A stretch of 64,000 bases of DNA from Glossina fuscipes (GCF_014805625.2 NW_023998517.1:1931155-1995154); one strand, 5' to 3'; positions 11,770 to 24,179 are shown, counted from the first letter of the stretch. Numbers and translations are program-made. Notes: generated from the letters alone by a model not told the origin.

Positions 11770-12480
11770 TTTGCAATGTGCGGAAGTAAAGTGTATATAT
11801 TCTTGATCAACATCAAATTCTGAATCGATTTAAACCTGTCCGTCTGCCTGTCCGCCTGTGTAATGTATGTGGTAAATATTTTCCTTCACGGAAACATTGG
11901 GTTTTCGAGTTAAAATTTGACAGAAACATTGAAAGTTTTCGCCCGTCTATTGACATTAGAAATGGACCAAATCAGTCGAAAGGCTCGCCTAAAGTACCTC
12001 GTAAACTGGGGATGCCCCTGTTCTTGAAAAGGAATAAAAAATTGATTTCTTGCTCTCTACTCATAAGCCTACAAATATTTGCATATATTGTATATTCTAT
12101 GAGCGTCGCCGTAGTATCAGCATTAAATTGAGAACAATTTGCCCCGCCTACCCAATGTAATATATATTCAAAGTACCCATATTCCGTTTGTTCGTCGTCC
12201 ACTTTTGCGCCTCGAGATCGTCTACAAGCTTGCAAAAGCATTCACGCCCACGCAACGCAAACTGAGAATACTTTGCGGACTGCGCCTTTTACCCTTTACT
12301 CTTAAACTACAACAGGTGCATAACGTAAACGTGAACTTTTATTCAAAAAATAGGAAAAATCGTCTACGCCCAACCTATGTTATGAAAATTTTGTTCTTTG
12401 TTTTTTTTTTAAGTCTATTTAGAATAACGGTGATGGGTATGAAAGATTCAATCACGATCGAATATGACTTTTTTACCTTT
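11770..12480 (-). mobile_element. dispersed repeat family B, minus-strand copy
   Basis: Read on the minus strand it starts near 12470 with a block like 'gatcgtgattg', has cggcgtgggcg-type segments around 12240-12260 and ends in a 'gacggacaggtttaaatcg'/'gatcaagaatatatacac' core at 11790-11860. Its 5' end faces the plus-strand copy at 12900, and its 3' end abuts the plus-strand copy ending at 11765. The overlapping open frames (12139-12489 plus, 11972-12241 minus) are explained by the repeat. Confidence 0.5.
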
Positions 12481-12664
12481 TTGTTTTAAAAAAAACCTTT
12501 TAAGTAAGGATTCAATGAACCAAACCATGGAAGAAAGGAAATTTTCAATCAGAAAATGTCAGTTTTATCAGCCTATACACAGAAACCTTAAGGACACTTG
12601 AAATTTTCGCCAAAAAAGATTCGTGTCTTTTAAAGAAAACTTTTTCAAGCGCAAACTGATGTAA

Positions 12665-12895
12665 AGGTCTTCCGTGACTTCCCCAGTGGAACTTCAAGCA
12701 ATCGGCTGCGAAGTTTCAGTTGATAAAGACACATGCAAAAATAAATCCAGAAATGACCTGATTCGACAAGTTTACTACCATTGCATACTTTATCAAGAAA
12801 CGACTACAAGCATTTTCAGAATCTTGCCTGAGTGTCCTGAAATAGTTTTTGGATCACATGCACTAAAGTACAAGGAACTTCTCGATGATGATTGA
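12665..12895 (+). CDS. short unassigned open frame between two family B repeats
   Basis: The frame is open from 12665 to a TGA at 12893-12895, about 76 codons. It has mixed composition with no homopolymers and reads VTSPVELQAIGCEVSVDKDT, with further Cys residues, ending KYKELLDDD. There is no ATG near the start (the first usable codon is GTG at 12674), so it would have to be an internal or terminal exon or a fragment. The candidate acceptor before it is weak. No domain is recognised. It lies exactly in the interval bounded by the facing 5' ends of two family B elements, so it may be part of a larger mobile unit or simply chance. Confidence 0.2.
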   Translation, partial: RSSVTSPVELQAIGCEVSVDKDTCKNKSRNDLIRQVYYHCILYQETTTSIFRILPECPEIVFGSHALKYKELLDDD

Positions 12896-12899
12896 AACA

Positions 12900-13530
12900 A
12901 ATGAAACAAAACAAGTAAGAAAACTAAATTTGGTCGTGATCGAAACTATATATATATCACCATTTACCCCAAAAAAACGCAAAAGAAGTAAAAGAAGAAA
13001 ATTCTCATGCTATATACTATAAGATGGGCGCAGTTGATTTCTTCTATTTTCAAAATAAATGTTTTTGTCGTAGAGATATGTGTGGGTGTTGAAGGCGTGC
13101 CCTTTGAAAGTTTTAATTCAATTTCAAATTCGTTCGCAAATGTTTAGGCGATAAGTTCGTTTTCGTTAACGGGAAACCACAAATATTACAAAGTTGTGCA
13201 AACAGACAGATGGACAGACGAAATGGTGGAAATATATAGGTGCGTTGTGAATTCGAAACTGGCCAAGAATCTATATACTTTATGGGGTTTTTGCAGCCTG
13301 TTTCTGCTTGTTATGAAGGCGTTAAAAAAATAATTAAATTTTGATGCACTATAATATTGGAATGACGCGCCCAACGATTTCCTGTTTTGCACAGCATGGC
13401 CCATAGAAATTGAGTTCAAAATGTTTGTACATTTATTTGCTATAGCTTTTGAAAAATGAGCAAATAACCAATTTTCCTGTTCTCAGTTTACGTGGCCCTC
13501 ATCGTTCGGTGTTGGGTATAACAAAGCCCT
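12900..13530 (+). mobile_element. dispersed repeat family B, near full-length copy
   Basis: It begins with 'aaaacaagtaagaaaac' and 'ggtcgtgatcgaaac', a start shared (reverse-complemented) with the copy ending at about 50350. It continues through 'ggtgttgaaggcgtgccc', a 'cagatggacagacg' core and 'ctatatactttatgggg', ending near 'ggtgttgggtata'. The second half aligns block by block with 16200-16560. The aacaagtaag start and ggtata end are characteristic of DINE-1/INE-1-type Helitron-like repeats of flies. That assignment is from memory, not a search. Confidence 0.6.
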
Positions 13531-13539
13531 TCTCTTACC

Positions 13540-15870
13540 TTATTCTTCCAAACGTAGTACGAAAATAATTGTAATATAAATAAATAAACTGAAGAAAAAA
13601 AATTAAAGAAATATACTTAAGTAATAAGTCACATGTGGTTTAGTAAATTTTTCTCCCACACACCCATACACACACACGCATACACACATACCCAAACGCA
13701 CATACACAAATCAAGGTTTATTGCTCGTACTTCACTAAAAAGTTTATATTTTGTTTACATTGAAAAAGAAAAAAATATATTTGTATGCGTACGCTTATGT
13801 TTCATAGATATCTGTCTTTGTTTTTGTTTTTGTTATTCTCTTCATTCTTGTTTACATCGATGAGGAATGGCAGAGCAAACGTAATTGTTTACATTGTAAG
13901 AAGGGGTGAACAGCAATAACAAGAACAACAACAACAACAACAACAGCAACAACAATAACAGCAAGAGCTAGAAAAACAACAACAACAATAATGTCGTTAA
14001 AAATATAAAATGGTTTATTACACCGAATGACATATCTGATGTGCAACCATGCTTGTGCAGCGACATTCATAGAAAACACAGAAATGAATTTTCAAGTGAA
14101 CAGACGAAAGCATATGAATGAATAAGAAATTACTGAATATTTACGACTGAATCCTGTAATCCATTTGGAGCTTTTAGGCTAGGCTGAGGTAAGGTAACGT
14201 TGACAAATATGTCCGGTGAATTTTTTTTTTTTTTGTATTCTTCAACTACAAGCCTCTGCCTCTCTCTCTCACCCAATGATGGTATAAAATTATCATGTCC
14301 AAGGCGTGCCAGACTCGAGCAATAAATAATTTCTTAAAGTAAACAATATGAAGGATAGAAATGTCAAAAATTTATTGCTTAACTAATATCATTTGATTAG
14401 GTTGTATTTTACTTTAACTTATACGCTTCACGTTGCAGTTAAGTTAACCCACGTAAGAAAGTAATAATGTTTATTTGTTAATATTGTATTTCTTTGCCTC
14501 ACTTAATTACATATGCAAAGCAAACAATATAGCATGGGATAAACATGGGAGGAATATAAGTAAAGCTAAGTTCTCGCCACACATTAAAGCTGAAACATAT
14601 CGCATTTCATTTACGTTGATTTTGCAAAATTAAGCGTCAGTTTAATTAACTTCCATAGACTAGAGATGTTTGGTATGAAAAACTCTCTTTTATTTGAGAC
14701 ACACACATTAAAGCAGAACACAGCGATAGCTTACTTAGCAGTCTATGGGTATGAAAGGAAAGAAAACAACAACATCTTGTTTACCAATCTATGGATATTC
14801 GGTTGATATGCAATTAACCGTTTAATATATAATCGGGAGATGCTTACATTTTTCCTTAATAAGTCGTTGAAAAAGCTGCAAAGCAAATTTGTGTGAACAT
14901 TGGAAACAGTAGAAGTAGAAGTAGAAGCAAAGGGAAAGAAGTGTTAGTAATAACTCCCAAGCCCTAAGGAATATTATGAAGGAATATTTTTTAGGACTCT
15001 TGTATCCAAATACGAATTAAACTCGTAAGTAGACAAACGAATGTAGTTAAATAAAAATCTATGGGGCCTTTCCTCTTTGACCCTAAAGCTTTTGCGCATG
15101 GAATTACAATTCTTAAGAGAACTTTTTTGATAACATTTCGTAGTCGAAAAAATGAAAAAGGTTCAAGCAAGTTTCGGTAACATACATAATATACACGATA
15201 TAATACTATTGCCGTGAACTTACTTCTACTGCAGAATCGACCTACGAGAAATTGTATACATTTGATAACTCAAGGTATTCCCCAAGCAAAAGCTAATTAT
15301 TTTACTTTATATCAACTACGACACCATCCAAGTTTATCATTGTTGCGAAGTAAATTAAAAATTCTTGAATCCTTGAACATGTATGTATGTTCAGTTGTAA
15401 TACTTCGAAAATGCGCATTAAAACCCCCGTAAAAGCAACAAGATTTTGCATAAAATTAGTCTGTCCATCTATTGTTAGATTTTCTATGATGTTCGTAATT
15501 GAGAGCTGAATTGAGCTAAAATGTCTTTGTTTTGGTCTGCAGATAAAGTTGAATAACTGCGATAGAGGTTTATTCGGTCGGGGCGTATCCTTTATATCCG
15601 CCATCTTCATTATCTTGAACAGCGTAAGCTTCCAAAAAAATGAAGAAGATAGCATTTCGAAGCCCTCTAATATTGATTGAGCGCAAGTTCTTTACAGTTA
15701 CAGTAGGATATTCCATAAAATGTACGTAAAAATATAAAAATGTACTCTCGGCTTATGCGGTGTGTTCTTTAACTCATTCGGCCCATTTTCAATACTAATC
15801 CAAATGCATGAAACTCCACTCTCTTGAGCAGATTTAAAGTCGATAACTAAAGTTCTTATGAACGAAGTAA
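13540..15870. other. A+T-rich DNA with simple repeats, no recognisable gene
   Basis: Holds a CA-rich tract (13657-13710), a CAA tract (13910-13990) and a T run (14220-14236). A 117-codon minus-strand frame at 15302-15655 has ordinary composition but no recognisable domain, splice or codon support. Confidence 0.45.
13910..13990 (+). repeat. imperfect (CAA)n microsatellite
   Basis: Runs of CAA/AAC interrupted by AGC and AAT. On the minus strand it gives poly-Val/Leu-like frames that are artefacts. Confidence 0.85.
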
Positions 15871-15879
15871 TGTTCAACA

Positions 15880-15990
15880 CAGACTTGCAAATGGACAGAC
15901 AGATATACATAAATCCTTTTATAATGTGATAACGACTATCCGTATACGACTATACTCTCTGGGTGTTGCAAACGTTTTGAGAAGACGAAT
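15880..15990 (+). mobile_element. possible family B 3'-end fragment
   Basis: Contains 'aaatggacagacagata' followed by 'actctctgggtgttgcaaacg' and 'gaagacgaatatacc', the order of the family B 3' end. Short and decayed. Confidence 0.35.
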
Positions 15991-16139
15991 ATACCAGCAA
16001 CTGTCGTGGAAAACTTTTTTTTTTTTCAACGATATCTCAAATGAGACGAGACGATTGATGTCTTGTTTCACTCATAATTAACTGCCACAAGTGGTACCAA
16101 TAAATTAGAGTTTTTTCGTAATTAAATAATCCGTGGACT

Positions 16140-16560
16140 CTTTACGAAGCCAGTCCTAAGTTTTTTGGACTTTTTTGCTCATTTTCAGAATTTTTTTGCA
16201 AATTTGCTGGCGATGTCGTCACTTTCACTAACGGGGAATTGATTACTACAGATACTACACGGTTGGACATACGGACAGATGAACAGAAGGACAGACGCCG
16301 CGATGGATATGCTTAGGTGGGTTTCAAATTTGAAACTGGGCAAGAATTTATATACTTTTTAGGAAGTTTTTGAAACTTGTTTCAAACACATTGAAGAAAA
16401 AAGGAATTGTGGCACACTATAAAACTGAATAGGCGTGGACAATTTTTGCGTTTTTCTAAAGACACTGTACCACTGCCCGTAGAATATATGTTTACATTTT
16501 TGTAGATTTATTGGCTACAACTTACGAGTAGTAAGCAAAAACCCAGTTTCTTATGCCTTT
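16140..16560 (+). mobile_element. dispersed repeat family B copy
   Basis: Aligns in block order with 13150-13480: 'cactaacggggaa', 'cagatgaacagaaggacagacg', 'gaaactgggcaagaa', 'tatatactttttagg', 'gcacactataaaactg' and 'ggcgtggac'. No coding capacity. Confidence 0.6.
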
Positions 16561-16599
16561 TGAAAAACCGAGGTGACTTCACTTTACGTAGTACTGTAG

Positions 16600-16880
16600 C
16601 CGGTCCTTCAATCGATTTTGGCCTTTTTTTCAATAGCAAGTTGCATGTAAAGAATTCCAATGTTTCTGCCAAATTTGAAGTCGGGAGCTTCATTTTTCCT
16701 GGATAATGCTTACAACAGACAATACGCAGACGGACAGACGAATGTGCTTAAATCGATATAACTTTGACGGCGATTGAGAATATATATACTTTGTGGGATC
16801 TCTAAAGCTTTCTTCTGGGCGTTGCAGACTTTCCGACGAATTGGATATACCGCTCATTCCTCAGCGGGGGATATAAAAGA
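16600..16880 (+). mobile_element. dispersed repeat family B, 3' portion
   Basis: Shows 'gcagacggacagacgaatg', 'cgattgagaatatatatac', 'tttgtgggatctctaaag', 'ttctgggcgttgcagac' and an end at 'gggggatata'. It follows directly after another copy in the same orientation, so the two may be a nested or tandem pair. Confidence 0.6.
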
Positions 16881-18175
16881 GCGATAAAAGAAGCACTGTG
16901 TAGTGACACGCATTGTGTTGCGGATGTACAGTAAATTTATAAAAACTCTGTAATCATTTTTCCCACACGAAACATTGGCTTCAAGAATTGTAATATGTTT
17001 TATGATGACTTTTTCTAAGAACTTTCCTATCGCAGCCTTGGAACAAAGCACTCGTTAAGCACTCGTCGTTCAATATTTGCATTTATGCTTAAGTATGTAA
17101 TGCTTAAACATTTACAAAAACTTTAATAAAAATATTTAATGTTGCAATATGAACTTTAATCATTTTATCTGTGTTTAGATACAATCACACAAATTGTCCT
17201 AACTTTTTTTGCCTGTAAGAACTTTCCGATCTTAAACTAAGCTTTCGTTTTAGAATGTCTTGCACGCACGATATTAGATTTCAAATTAAATTCCACTTTA
17301 AGGCTCTCTGCTCGAGGACATGCACAATTTATATTCTGGTATCCAGTGTCCTCCTCTTTTGCCGCTTTTCTAATCTATTTACGCCTTAGAGGCCAAGCAT
17401 GCCCTACAATAAACATAAATTAGGTTTCCTTTTACGAAATTTCTCTACTTATCTCTCTTTCATGGTTTCGCCATTTGTTATACATAAATTTTCTTTTACA
17501 TTCTTTCAGTATTTTGTGTAAATTTTTAATTTTCTTTAACATGTACGTGCACTACATAAGAAACCAGAAGAAAAAAAAAACGATCTTTAAATAAGAAAAT
17601 CATTACTTGTTCTCGCTTGTAGTGTGTATGTGATGACATAAATTTCTTTCTTCTTCTTCTAAATTTAAAAATAATGGGATAGGCCATCTAAAAAATATTG
17701 AGCTACAGATGTTAGCATAGGCGAGTGCAAATTAACTGATGATGATTTTGAATTTACATAAGGCTAACAACCTTTTAAACTATTCCATGTGATGGCCAAA
17801 ACATTTCTTTTTTTTTTTTTTGCTCTCATCGCCAGAATTCGTTATCATTCTATTTTTTTACTTCTTCTTCCTCTTTGATTTTAATAACTTTTTTCGGTTT
17901 TTATTTGACAAAATTACATAAAACTAAAAACTGTTAAATTAATCGTCTTATACTAATGAACTTTCCAAAGTCCTTATAAAAGTTGACTTATATTTAAAAT
18001 TTATCTCTTTACGTTCCATGCGTCGTATTATTTGCAATTGTTACACTTGAAAAAAAAATGATTGGCTTATCGAGTTATCGTAGGTAAATAAACACACGTA
18101 GAGACGAAAAAGAGATAAGAACATCGTTATAATGAACGACTTGAACTCAACTATACTAATGTAAAATTCCCTAAA

Positions 18176-18480
18176 GGTACTTTGGTCGAAAATATGATTT
18201 ACATTTTATAAAAAAATTCTTAAGAATCTGTGATTATCTTAAAACCCTTAACTCGTTGACGGAGATGACCTCTGCAGACATTCATTGCGTGTGCATGTCG
18301 ATGGATACGACGTCTATAGCAGCCTTACATTCTGAGTACTAAAAACAAAAAAAAAAAAAAGAAGTGTTGTTTTGGAGGCACTCATTGATTTTAAAATGAA
18401 CCTCAACGTGTTAAGTATACTCTGGACGAAAATATGATTTGCATTTTATGAAAACTTTTTAAGGATCTGGGCTAGTATAT
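18176..18480 (+). repeat. local direct repeat (~60 bp, spacing 240 bp)
   Basis: The segment at about 18181-18235 recurs at 18421-18475 in the same orientation. They share 'gaaaatatgattt' exactly 240 bases apart, plus similar flanks ('cattttat', 'taag.atctg'). Confidence 0.55.
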
Positions 18481-19058
18481 GTTGCTTATCCTTGTAAATA
18501 AATACTTATCAGTTAGACCTTCTGAACTAAAGTGTTGGTGTTTCCACTTTCCAAACTGTGGTAAAGTGGAAGAAAGCTGTTCTAAGTTTCATGCTTAATG
18601 ACGTGTGTTCCAAATTTCGATAAAGAATAAGAAAAATGTAATATTTTAGTGAGAAGTAGTTAGTGGGGTAGAAGCATGAAGAACCAAAGAACCTATCACG
18701 CCAGATGATACTCATTTAAGAAATTGAAAGCTTCTACATTAGTCTCTATGTTACGTGACACTCGTAACTCTTTTATGTATGGTTATATCTTTTCCTTTCC
18801 TTGCACTCCTCCGGCCCGATCTTTTGACCACAATCATCATCGTGTTACTCGTACAAAGAACAAACCCTGAGTAATTGATTTAATTAAAAAAATTATTTAT
18901 ATATATATATATACATAGATATAAATTTATAAACTTAATTAATTCAAATTCGAAATGTAAACCCATTCCACGTTCGAGGAAAACGAAAGTAACAAAAACC
19001 GACAAAAAAAATGTAAACACACTAAGACGGAGTCATATATTTTAAGGCTTCGATAGTC

Positions 19059-19232
19059 CTTATAGAAAAGGAATAACCGATTTGTAAAGCGTATTGTCGG
19101 ACTGAAATAAGGCAAATGTTGGAAAAAAAAGTGGAAAACCGTTATTATAGAAAAGGAATAATCGATGCGCAATAAGTGCTGTTGGACTGAGCTAAGTCCG
19201 CTGCATGGATGCAACAGAGTGTAACCAATATT
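19059..19232 (+). repeat. degenerate ~85-bp tandem duplication
   Basis: 'tatagaaaaggaata' at 19061 and 19146, each followed by a similar stretch ending in 'ggactga..taag'. This is an old two-copy duplication. Confidence 0.55.
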
Positions 19233-22200
19233 TTCGGACAACAAGGAAAATTCAGACTCTAAACATTTTATCCCGCCTGTAGCCGAACCATTGCTAACAG
19301 AAAACAATATTTAGAGTCCGGCGCTTACACAAAAGAAGAAAATATTGTTATTGTATTATCAGACAAACGGAATATGAAGCATCTTAATAATCTGTACTAT
19401 GCCTATGACAGATCTGTTTGCCTGTACCGCGGCGGGCCAAAGAAACGGTAGGTTTCCAATAAAGCCGGTACCCTTAGATGCTAGTGCTTTAAGACTTTGG
19501 TCTTAGCTATCTATCTATTTTTCTAGCTAAATTAATTATAATAGCAATAATAATAATTCATTTTGTTTATCCATTTTTTTAAATGAAATATTTTTTTTTT
19601 AAAGTGTGTCATTAGAAAAAGCGAACCTTTGCAAAATTTGTTCTTGCTTTTGTGGTTCTTCACTTTTCCGCCTTTTTTTGTTTATTTTGTTTTTTTTTTT
19701 TCTTCTTCTTCTTCGTCTTTTTAAATGGAAAGCTGCGGATTATTTGCGACAATAATATGCCAGGGAGCTCATGGTGCACTTTAGTGCAGCTTAATAAAGT
19801 TGTGTACGCATTTGCGCTTCTGTTTAGTAGCGCAATTTATAGTTTACGATGCTGTTGACATATAACAAATGAGAAAAAAACGAAAAGTAAAAATAAATAA
19901 ATAAAACGACTGCAAAAGACAGGGTGGCTTGTTAGAAACCGCTAAAGATATGAAATTTATTTCCTAAATTGCAAAACTCAATGCGAATTCATTTTTTTAC
20001 AAAAATGTTCAAAAAAGCAAAAATTACAAAGTATTTACATATTTACATAAGATATTTGTAAGACTTCCCTTTGTGTGCCTTTGAGGCACATTTGAGGGAA
20101 ATGTTTTGGAATTTTCGTCAATTTTTCAGAAATCCTTGCTTTACCAGTCAGTCCCAAGTTTCCCTCCCAACGCAACGTGTAGATATCATTCGAGAGCTTA
20201 TGCGCGTTCACAGTTTCAACGCATGCAAGCATGGCAAGCGAAACTACATAAAAAAATTTTGACGACATAAGGTGGAGCCAGTTATAAAATAAGAACAGAA
20301 TAAATGGCCAATGTAAAGCTTAAGTAGGCTGCAAAGCGTGCTTTACAAGTGCATTAAAGTTCAAAACTAATCGCTTTTCAAATTTTCAACTGCGAATTGT
20401 TCACGACAAGCTCTGTTAGGTGAAAGTGAAAGTTTATTGTATCAAAATACGTTTGAGAAATGGGAATAAAGTCATCTTAACGAACTGTTACAACTTATTC
20501 GATAATTTTTATATACTTGAGAATCATGGGATTCCTTTTGCAAAGAAGTAATAAAAGGGAAAATTACTACTAGTGCAATAACCAGTGGAAATGTCAAAAC
20601 TGACAACAATGACAACCTTGTTGTTATTATTTGTGTTGAAAAAGAGTTTCAACATTCCGCGCTGGCATGCATTGATGCACACACACACACACAAACATAC
20701 ATATATCGGAATGAATAAGAGGACTAACTTTTTCATTGTGGCATGATTTACTACTTTTGACATTGATACTTAAATAACCAACAGACACACACACACACAT
20801 GCACATATATATACATACGAACATGCATTTTTACATACAAACCAAATGATGCATATATGTACATTTATACGAAAGCGCAGATCCACCTAAAATTGAATCA
20901 TAAAAAGTTGGCTGACTTTCATATCAAAACAGGAAAAGTTTTTCGTGTTTTTTCTTTCTCTCCTACAGCCTGACTGGATTAGTGTATGCATATCTAAAAA
21001 AAAAAAAAATAAAAATAAAAAATGAATTATGGGTTTACTAGGATAAAATACGCTTATTAAGCTACTTCCTGTTTGCTCTAATAAAATGAAAACGATTTAC
21101 AAAAAAAATAAATAAATAAATAAAAAAAAGTCCATAAGCCTTTTATAAGTTTGATTATAAAAATTCTTTAAGAAAAACAAAGTCATCATTGATCTGAAAA
21201 CTTTCTAATCCCCACTGATGAATGTCTCGTATCATTTTCCCTATGTAATATGAATATAAGACATATGAGTAGACCGTATGTACAATATATACGTAAATAC
21301 GTAAATAATATAAAGTCTGTAAAATATTGAGCTTGTGAAATATTCCAGTATATCAGTTCATACTTGATTGGAATTCAATAAATCAAATATATTCGCAAAT
21401 TCGAACTTGCTATCGGTAAGCATAACATTCTTGGGACCACCTAATGTGTTTGTTCTCCTTTTTCATTTTATGTTCATCGCTATGTATGCATCTTTATTTG
21501 TATGTGTAGCGCTATTTAACAGAATGCACTTAAACACGTTTACCGAACGGAATCTGCATAATTTATGTCAGTCAGTACATCAGCGTGCAAGGCAAAGTTT
21601 ATGCTAGAAAATTAGTTTTTCATATCATGTGCACATAGAACAGCGTAACATTGAAGCACAACACTATTATATATCTAGATACACCGTTTGTATTTTAGTA
21701 CCTCATATATATTTATATGTATATATAGATATAAAGAAGAAAGAAAAAGAAAAAATAAAACTATATTCGCATTAGATAGTCATCACCTGAAGCAAATATG
21801 AATAAAACTTGAAAAGTTTTAAGACCCAAAAAACAAAAAAAAAATTTTATGCAATAGAAGGGGCTCCAAAACATACAAGACAACTACGGACGGACGGATG
21901 TATGTTGATAAAGATTTTATATCTCCTTTAGATACAAACGGGACAAGAAAACTAATCATACACCCTTACCTAGGGGATGACGGACTTATAAAAAATATTT
22001 GCTTGAACATCGAAAAGAAATTTCTTCGCCTAAGGTTTAAGGTCGTTTCGTAGTCCAGATTTTCTTTTTTTTTTGCATTTTTTCATATTTGCTTTATAGC
22101 TTTGGTAGCTTTACCAGAAAGTAGAGTGCAGCCTCGTTTGGTATTAGGGAATTACATCCGTCTCCGAAGGCGGAAAAAAAACATATTTTCTCTGATTTTT

Positions 22201-22504
22201 TTTAAACTATAATCAAGACAGTATGTATGTAAGCATATAAAAGAAACCTCAATCTTCATAACATCAATATTTTATTTATAAAATTCTCACTTAAAAATTT
22301 TAAAAATCCAACAAGCTCTGCAGCTTCGCGACGACCCGTACCAGCTAAATATTTTCTTTTCTTAGGTAAGTATAGCTCGCGATTGATAGAAGAGTTCAGA
22401 AAGAAATTGAATTTGAAATTTTGATAGGGTTGGGTGTGCAACAATGTGTTGTTTTTGTGGCCATCTATTGTCTTGTAAAACAAATTATGATAATCGTCAG
22501 ATAA

Positions 22505-22532
22505 TTCATCTCCGTTGTAAAACGGAGATGAA
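22505..22532. repeat. perfect 12-bp hairpin with 4-base loop
   Basis: The left arm 'ttcatctccgtt' (22505-22516), loop gtaa and right arm 'aacggagatgaa' (22521-22532) pair perfectly. The motif 'catctccgtttt' occurs a third time at about 22540. Confidence 0.75.
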
Positions 22533-22574
22533 CGAGTCCATCTCCGTTTTACCCAAAATACTTTTTAATAATGA

Positions 22575-22885
22575 TGTAAAATGGGAAACAAGTAAAAACA
22601 CTTTATTGGGTCTTGGTCCACTATCCTACATCATCCTATACTTATTCATGCAACTACTTCTCAAAATAAGCCAAATTATGGAAAGTGATTTAAAAAGTCG
22701 TCCTATCCGAAACACTCTTAATAGCGTTCGTCCTTGGGGCCAAGCATGCCAGTCTAGCATAGCTTAACACGGCAAGACATTAGATAGACAGACGGACAGA
22801 CGGACAGATAGGATGGAACGATCGGTATAATAAAAGGTGGGTCTATTTTAAGCACACAAACTTAATATACCCTACACCAAAATTC
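22575..22885 (+). mobile_element. dispersed repeat family A copy
   Basis: Block order: 'gggaaacaagtaaaa', 'cgtcctatccgaaacactct', 'atagcgttcgtccttggggc', 'gacggacagacggacaga', 'gatcggtataataaaaggtg' and an end at 'cttaatataccctacacc'. The plus-strand frame at 22444-22767 is partly made of this repeat. Confidence 0.6.
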
Positions 22886-22907
22886 TCTACGTTCACAATC
22901 TTACCAA

Positions 22908-22975
22908 GTCGACCTGAAAGTCGACCTGATATACCACAGTGTATATAAAAGGATATTTTGAACTTTCAGGTCGAC
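22908..22975. repeat. 14-bp inverted repeat around a 40-base spacer
   Basis: 'gtcgacctgaaagt' (22908-22921) pairs perfectly with 'actttcaggtcgac' (22962-22975). 'gtcgacctga' is also directly repeated at 22920-22929. It lies just downstream of a family A element. Confidence 0.7.
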
Positions 22976-22979
22976 CCAG

Positions 22980-24175
22980 CATTTCAGTTGACAGGGTTCA
23001 ATAGCGGTTCCATAAGAAAAACAAAACTTGCGCTCGTGACTAGCTTGTCGATAGGGTGCACCTTTCAAATGATATTTTATTAAGTTTGTGGGTGAACTGT
23101 ATTTCACGAGAGTAACTTTTTCAAAGGCGAAAGAAAGTTAACTCATTACCAAATCTTCTTTAGGTCCTGTAATAAAGGTTCAATCATCACCATTGGCTTA
23201 TCAAAAGCCAATGGTCTTAGCTACTACTACTAGTGTTCATTCGGCCTTTAGTTCTAGAACTCCGTTCTATGCTTTAATTATATTATAATGATAATCGTAA
23301 CAATACTCTCAGCTTATTTAGTTTGCAATATTCGCGTCAAGAATCAACCTTAACTGATAGAAAGATAGATGGAATTCGCTTCAAATAACTTAATCCATTT
23401 ATCAGTGTATTGATTAATTACTTTGCAATTTTTTTCTGGTTTCTGCGACATCGTACTTATAACTAATTCTTTTCTTCAAGTGTAAGGCAAAAAAATAAAG
23501 AAAGAATTTTGTTTCTTCTTATGACGTACATGACTGACGTACGTTTATTCACCTTAAAAGTGCAGATATGCACCTCTATATATGCACATATCTGCCTAAA
23601 CACAAATATATACACATAAACGTATTCTCTTCTCGAGGAAAGAATAATAAAATTTCTGTTTAAACATAACGATGTGAATAGATTTTATGCTTGTGTTGGT
23701 GTACAAAAGAATATTTGAAATATTTGTTATTTTATGTACATTCTCTTCTTCTTGTTTTTTTTTTAGGTTTCCTTAAAGTTTTACTTTTCCCATAATAAAG
23801 CTTTAAACGTCACCCACAAGGTAAATATATTCTACAAAAAAAGAAGAATTTAATCCTTAGAAACAGGCAGAAAACTTCATTCTCTCAAGTAAGGAAAAAT
23901 ATTCATATTTAAAACTAAAATAAAAACAGTATAAAAAAATAATTTTCTTAATTAAAAAAAAAATTCAGAAATGGTTCATAGAACATTGACACGTGTCTCT
24001 CTACACTATTTTTGTAAATTATATAAATAATAATTCATTTTAACTGACTTTTAAATTACTTACGGTTAAACTGATGTTGTCAACGAAATTGTATCTGAAA
24101 TAATCAAAGACAAAAATTCGAATAAATACATAAGATGCGTGCAGTAAAAATTCGATGGTAGTTAGAATACAAGTT
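22980..24175. other. A+T-rich DNA without a recognisable gene
   Basis: Nothing coding recognised. A small duplicated word 'accattggcttatcaaaagccaatggt' region at about 23190-23216 contains an inverted 'accattggct'/'agccaatggt' pair. Confidence 0.5.
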
Positions 24176-24179
24176 TCAT

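Larger units (their letters stand above)
16890..22500. other. long A+T-rich unique DNA without a recognisable gene
   Basis: Contains two local duplications (listed), CA tracts at 20681-20694 and 20784-20800, A/T runs, and a decayed tract with 'tacggacggacggatg' at about 21880-21980 that may be a relic of the dispersed repeats. Frames such as 18939-19307 and 20035-20268 look like chance. Confidence 0.45.

Noticed and set aside
15302..15655. 117-codon minus frame with ordinary composition
   Set aside because: Begins with ATG and is not low complexity, but no domain, codon bias or splice context supports it. Worth revisiting only if transcripts exist.
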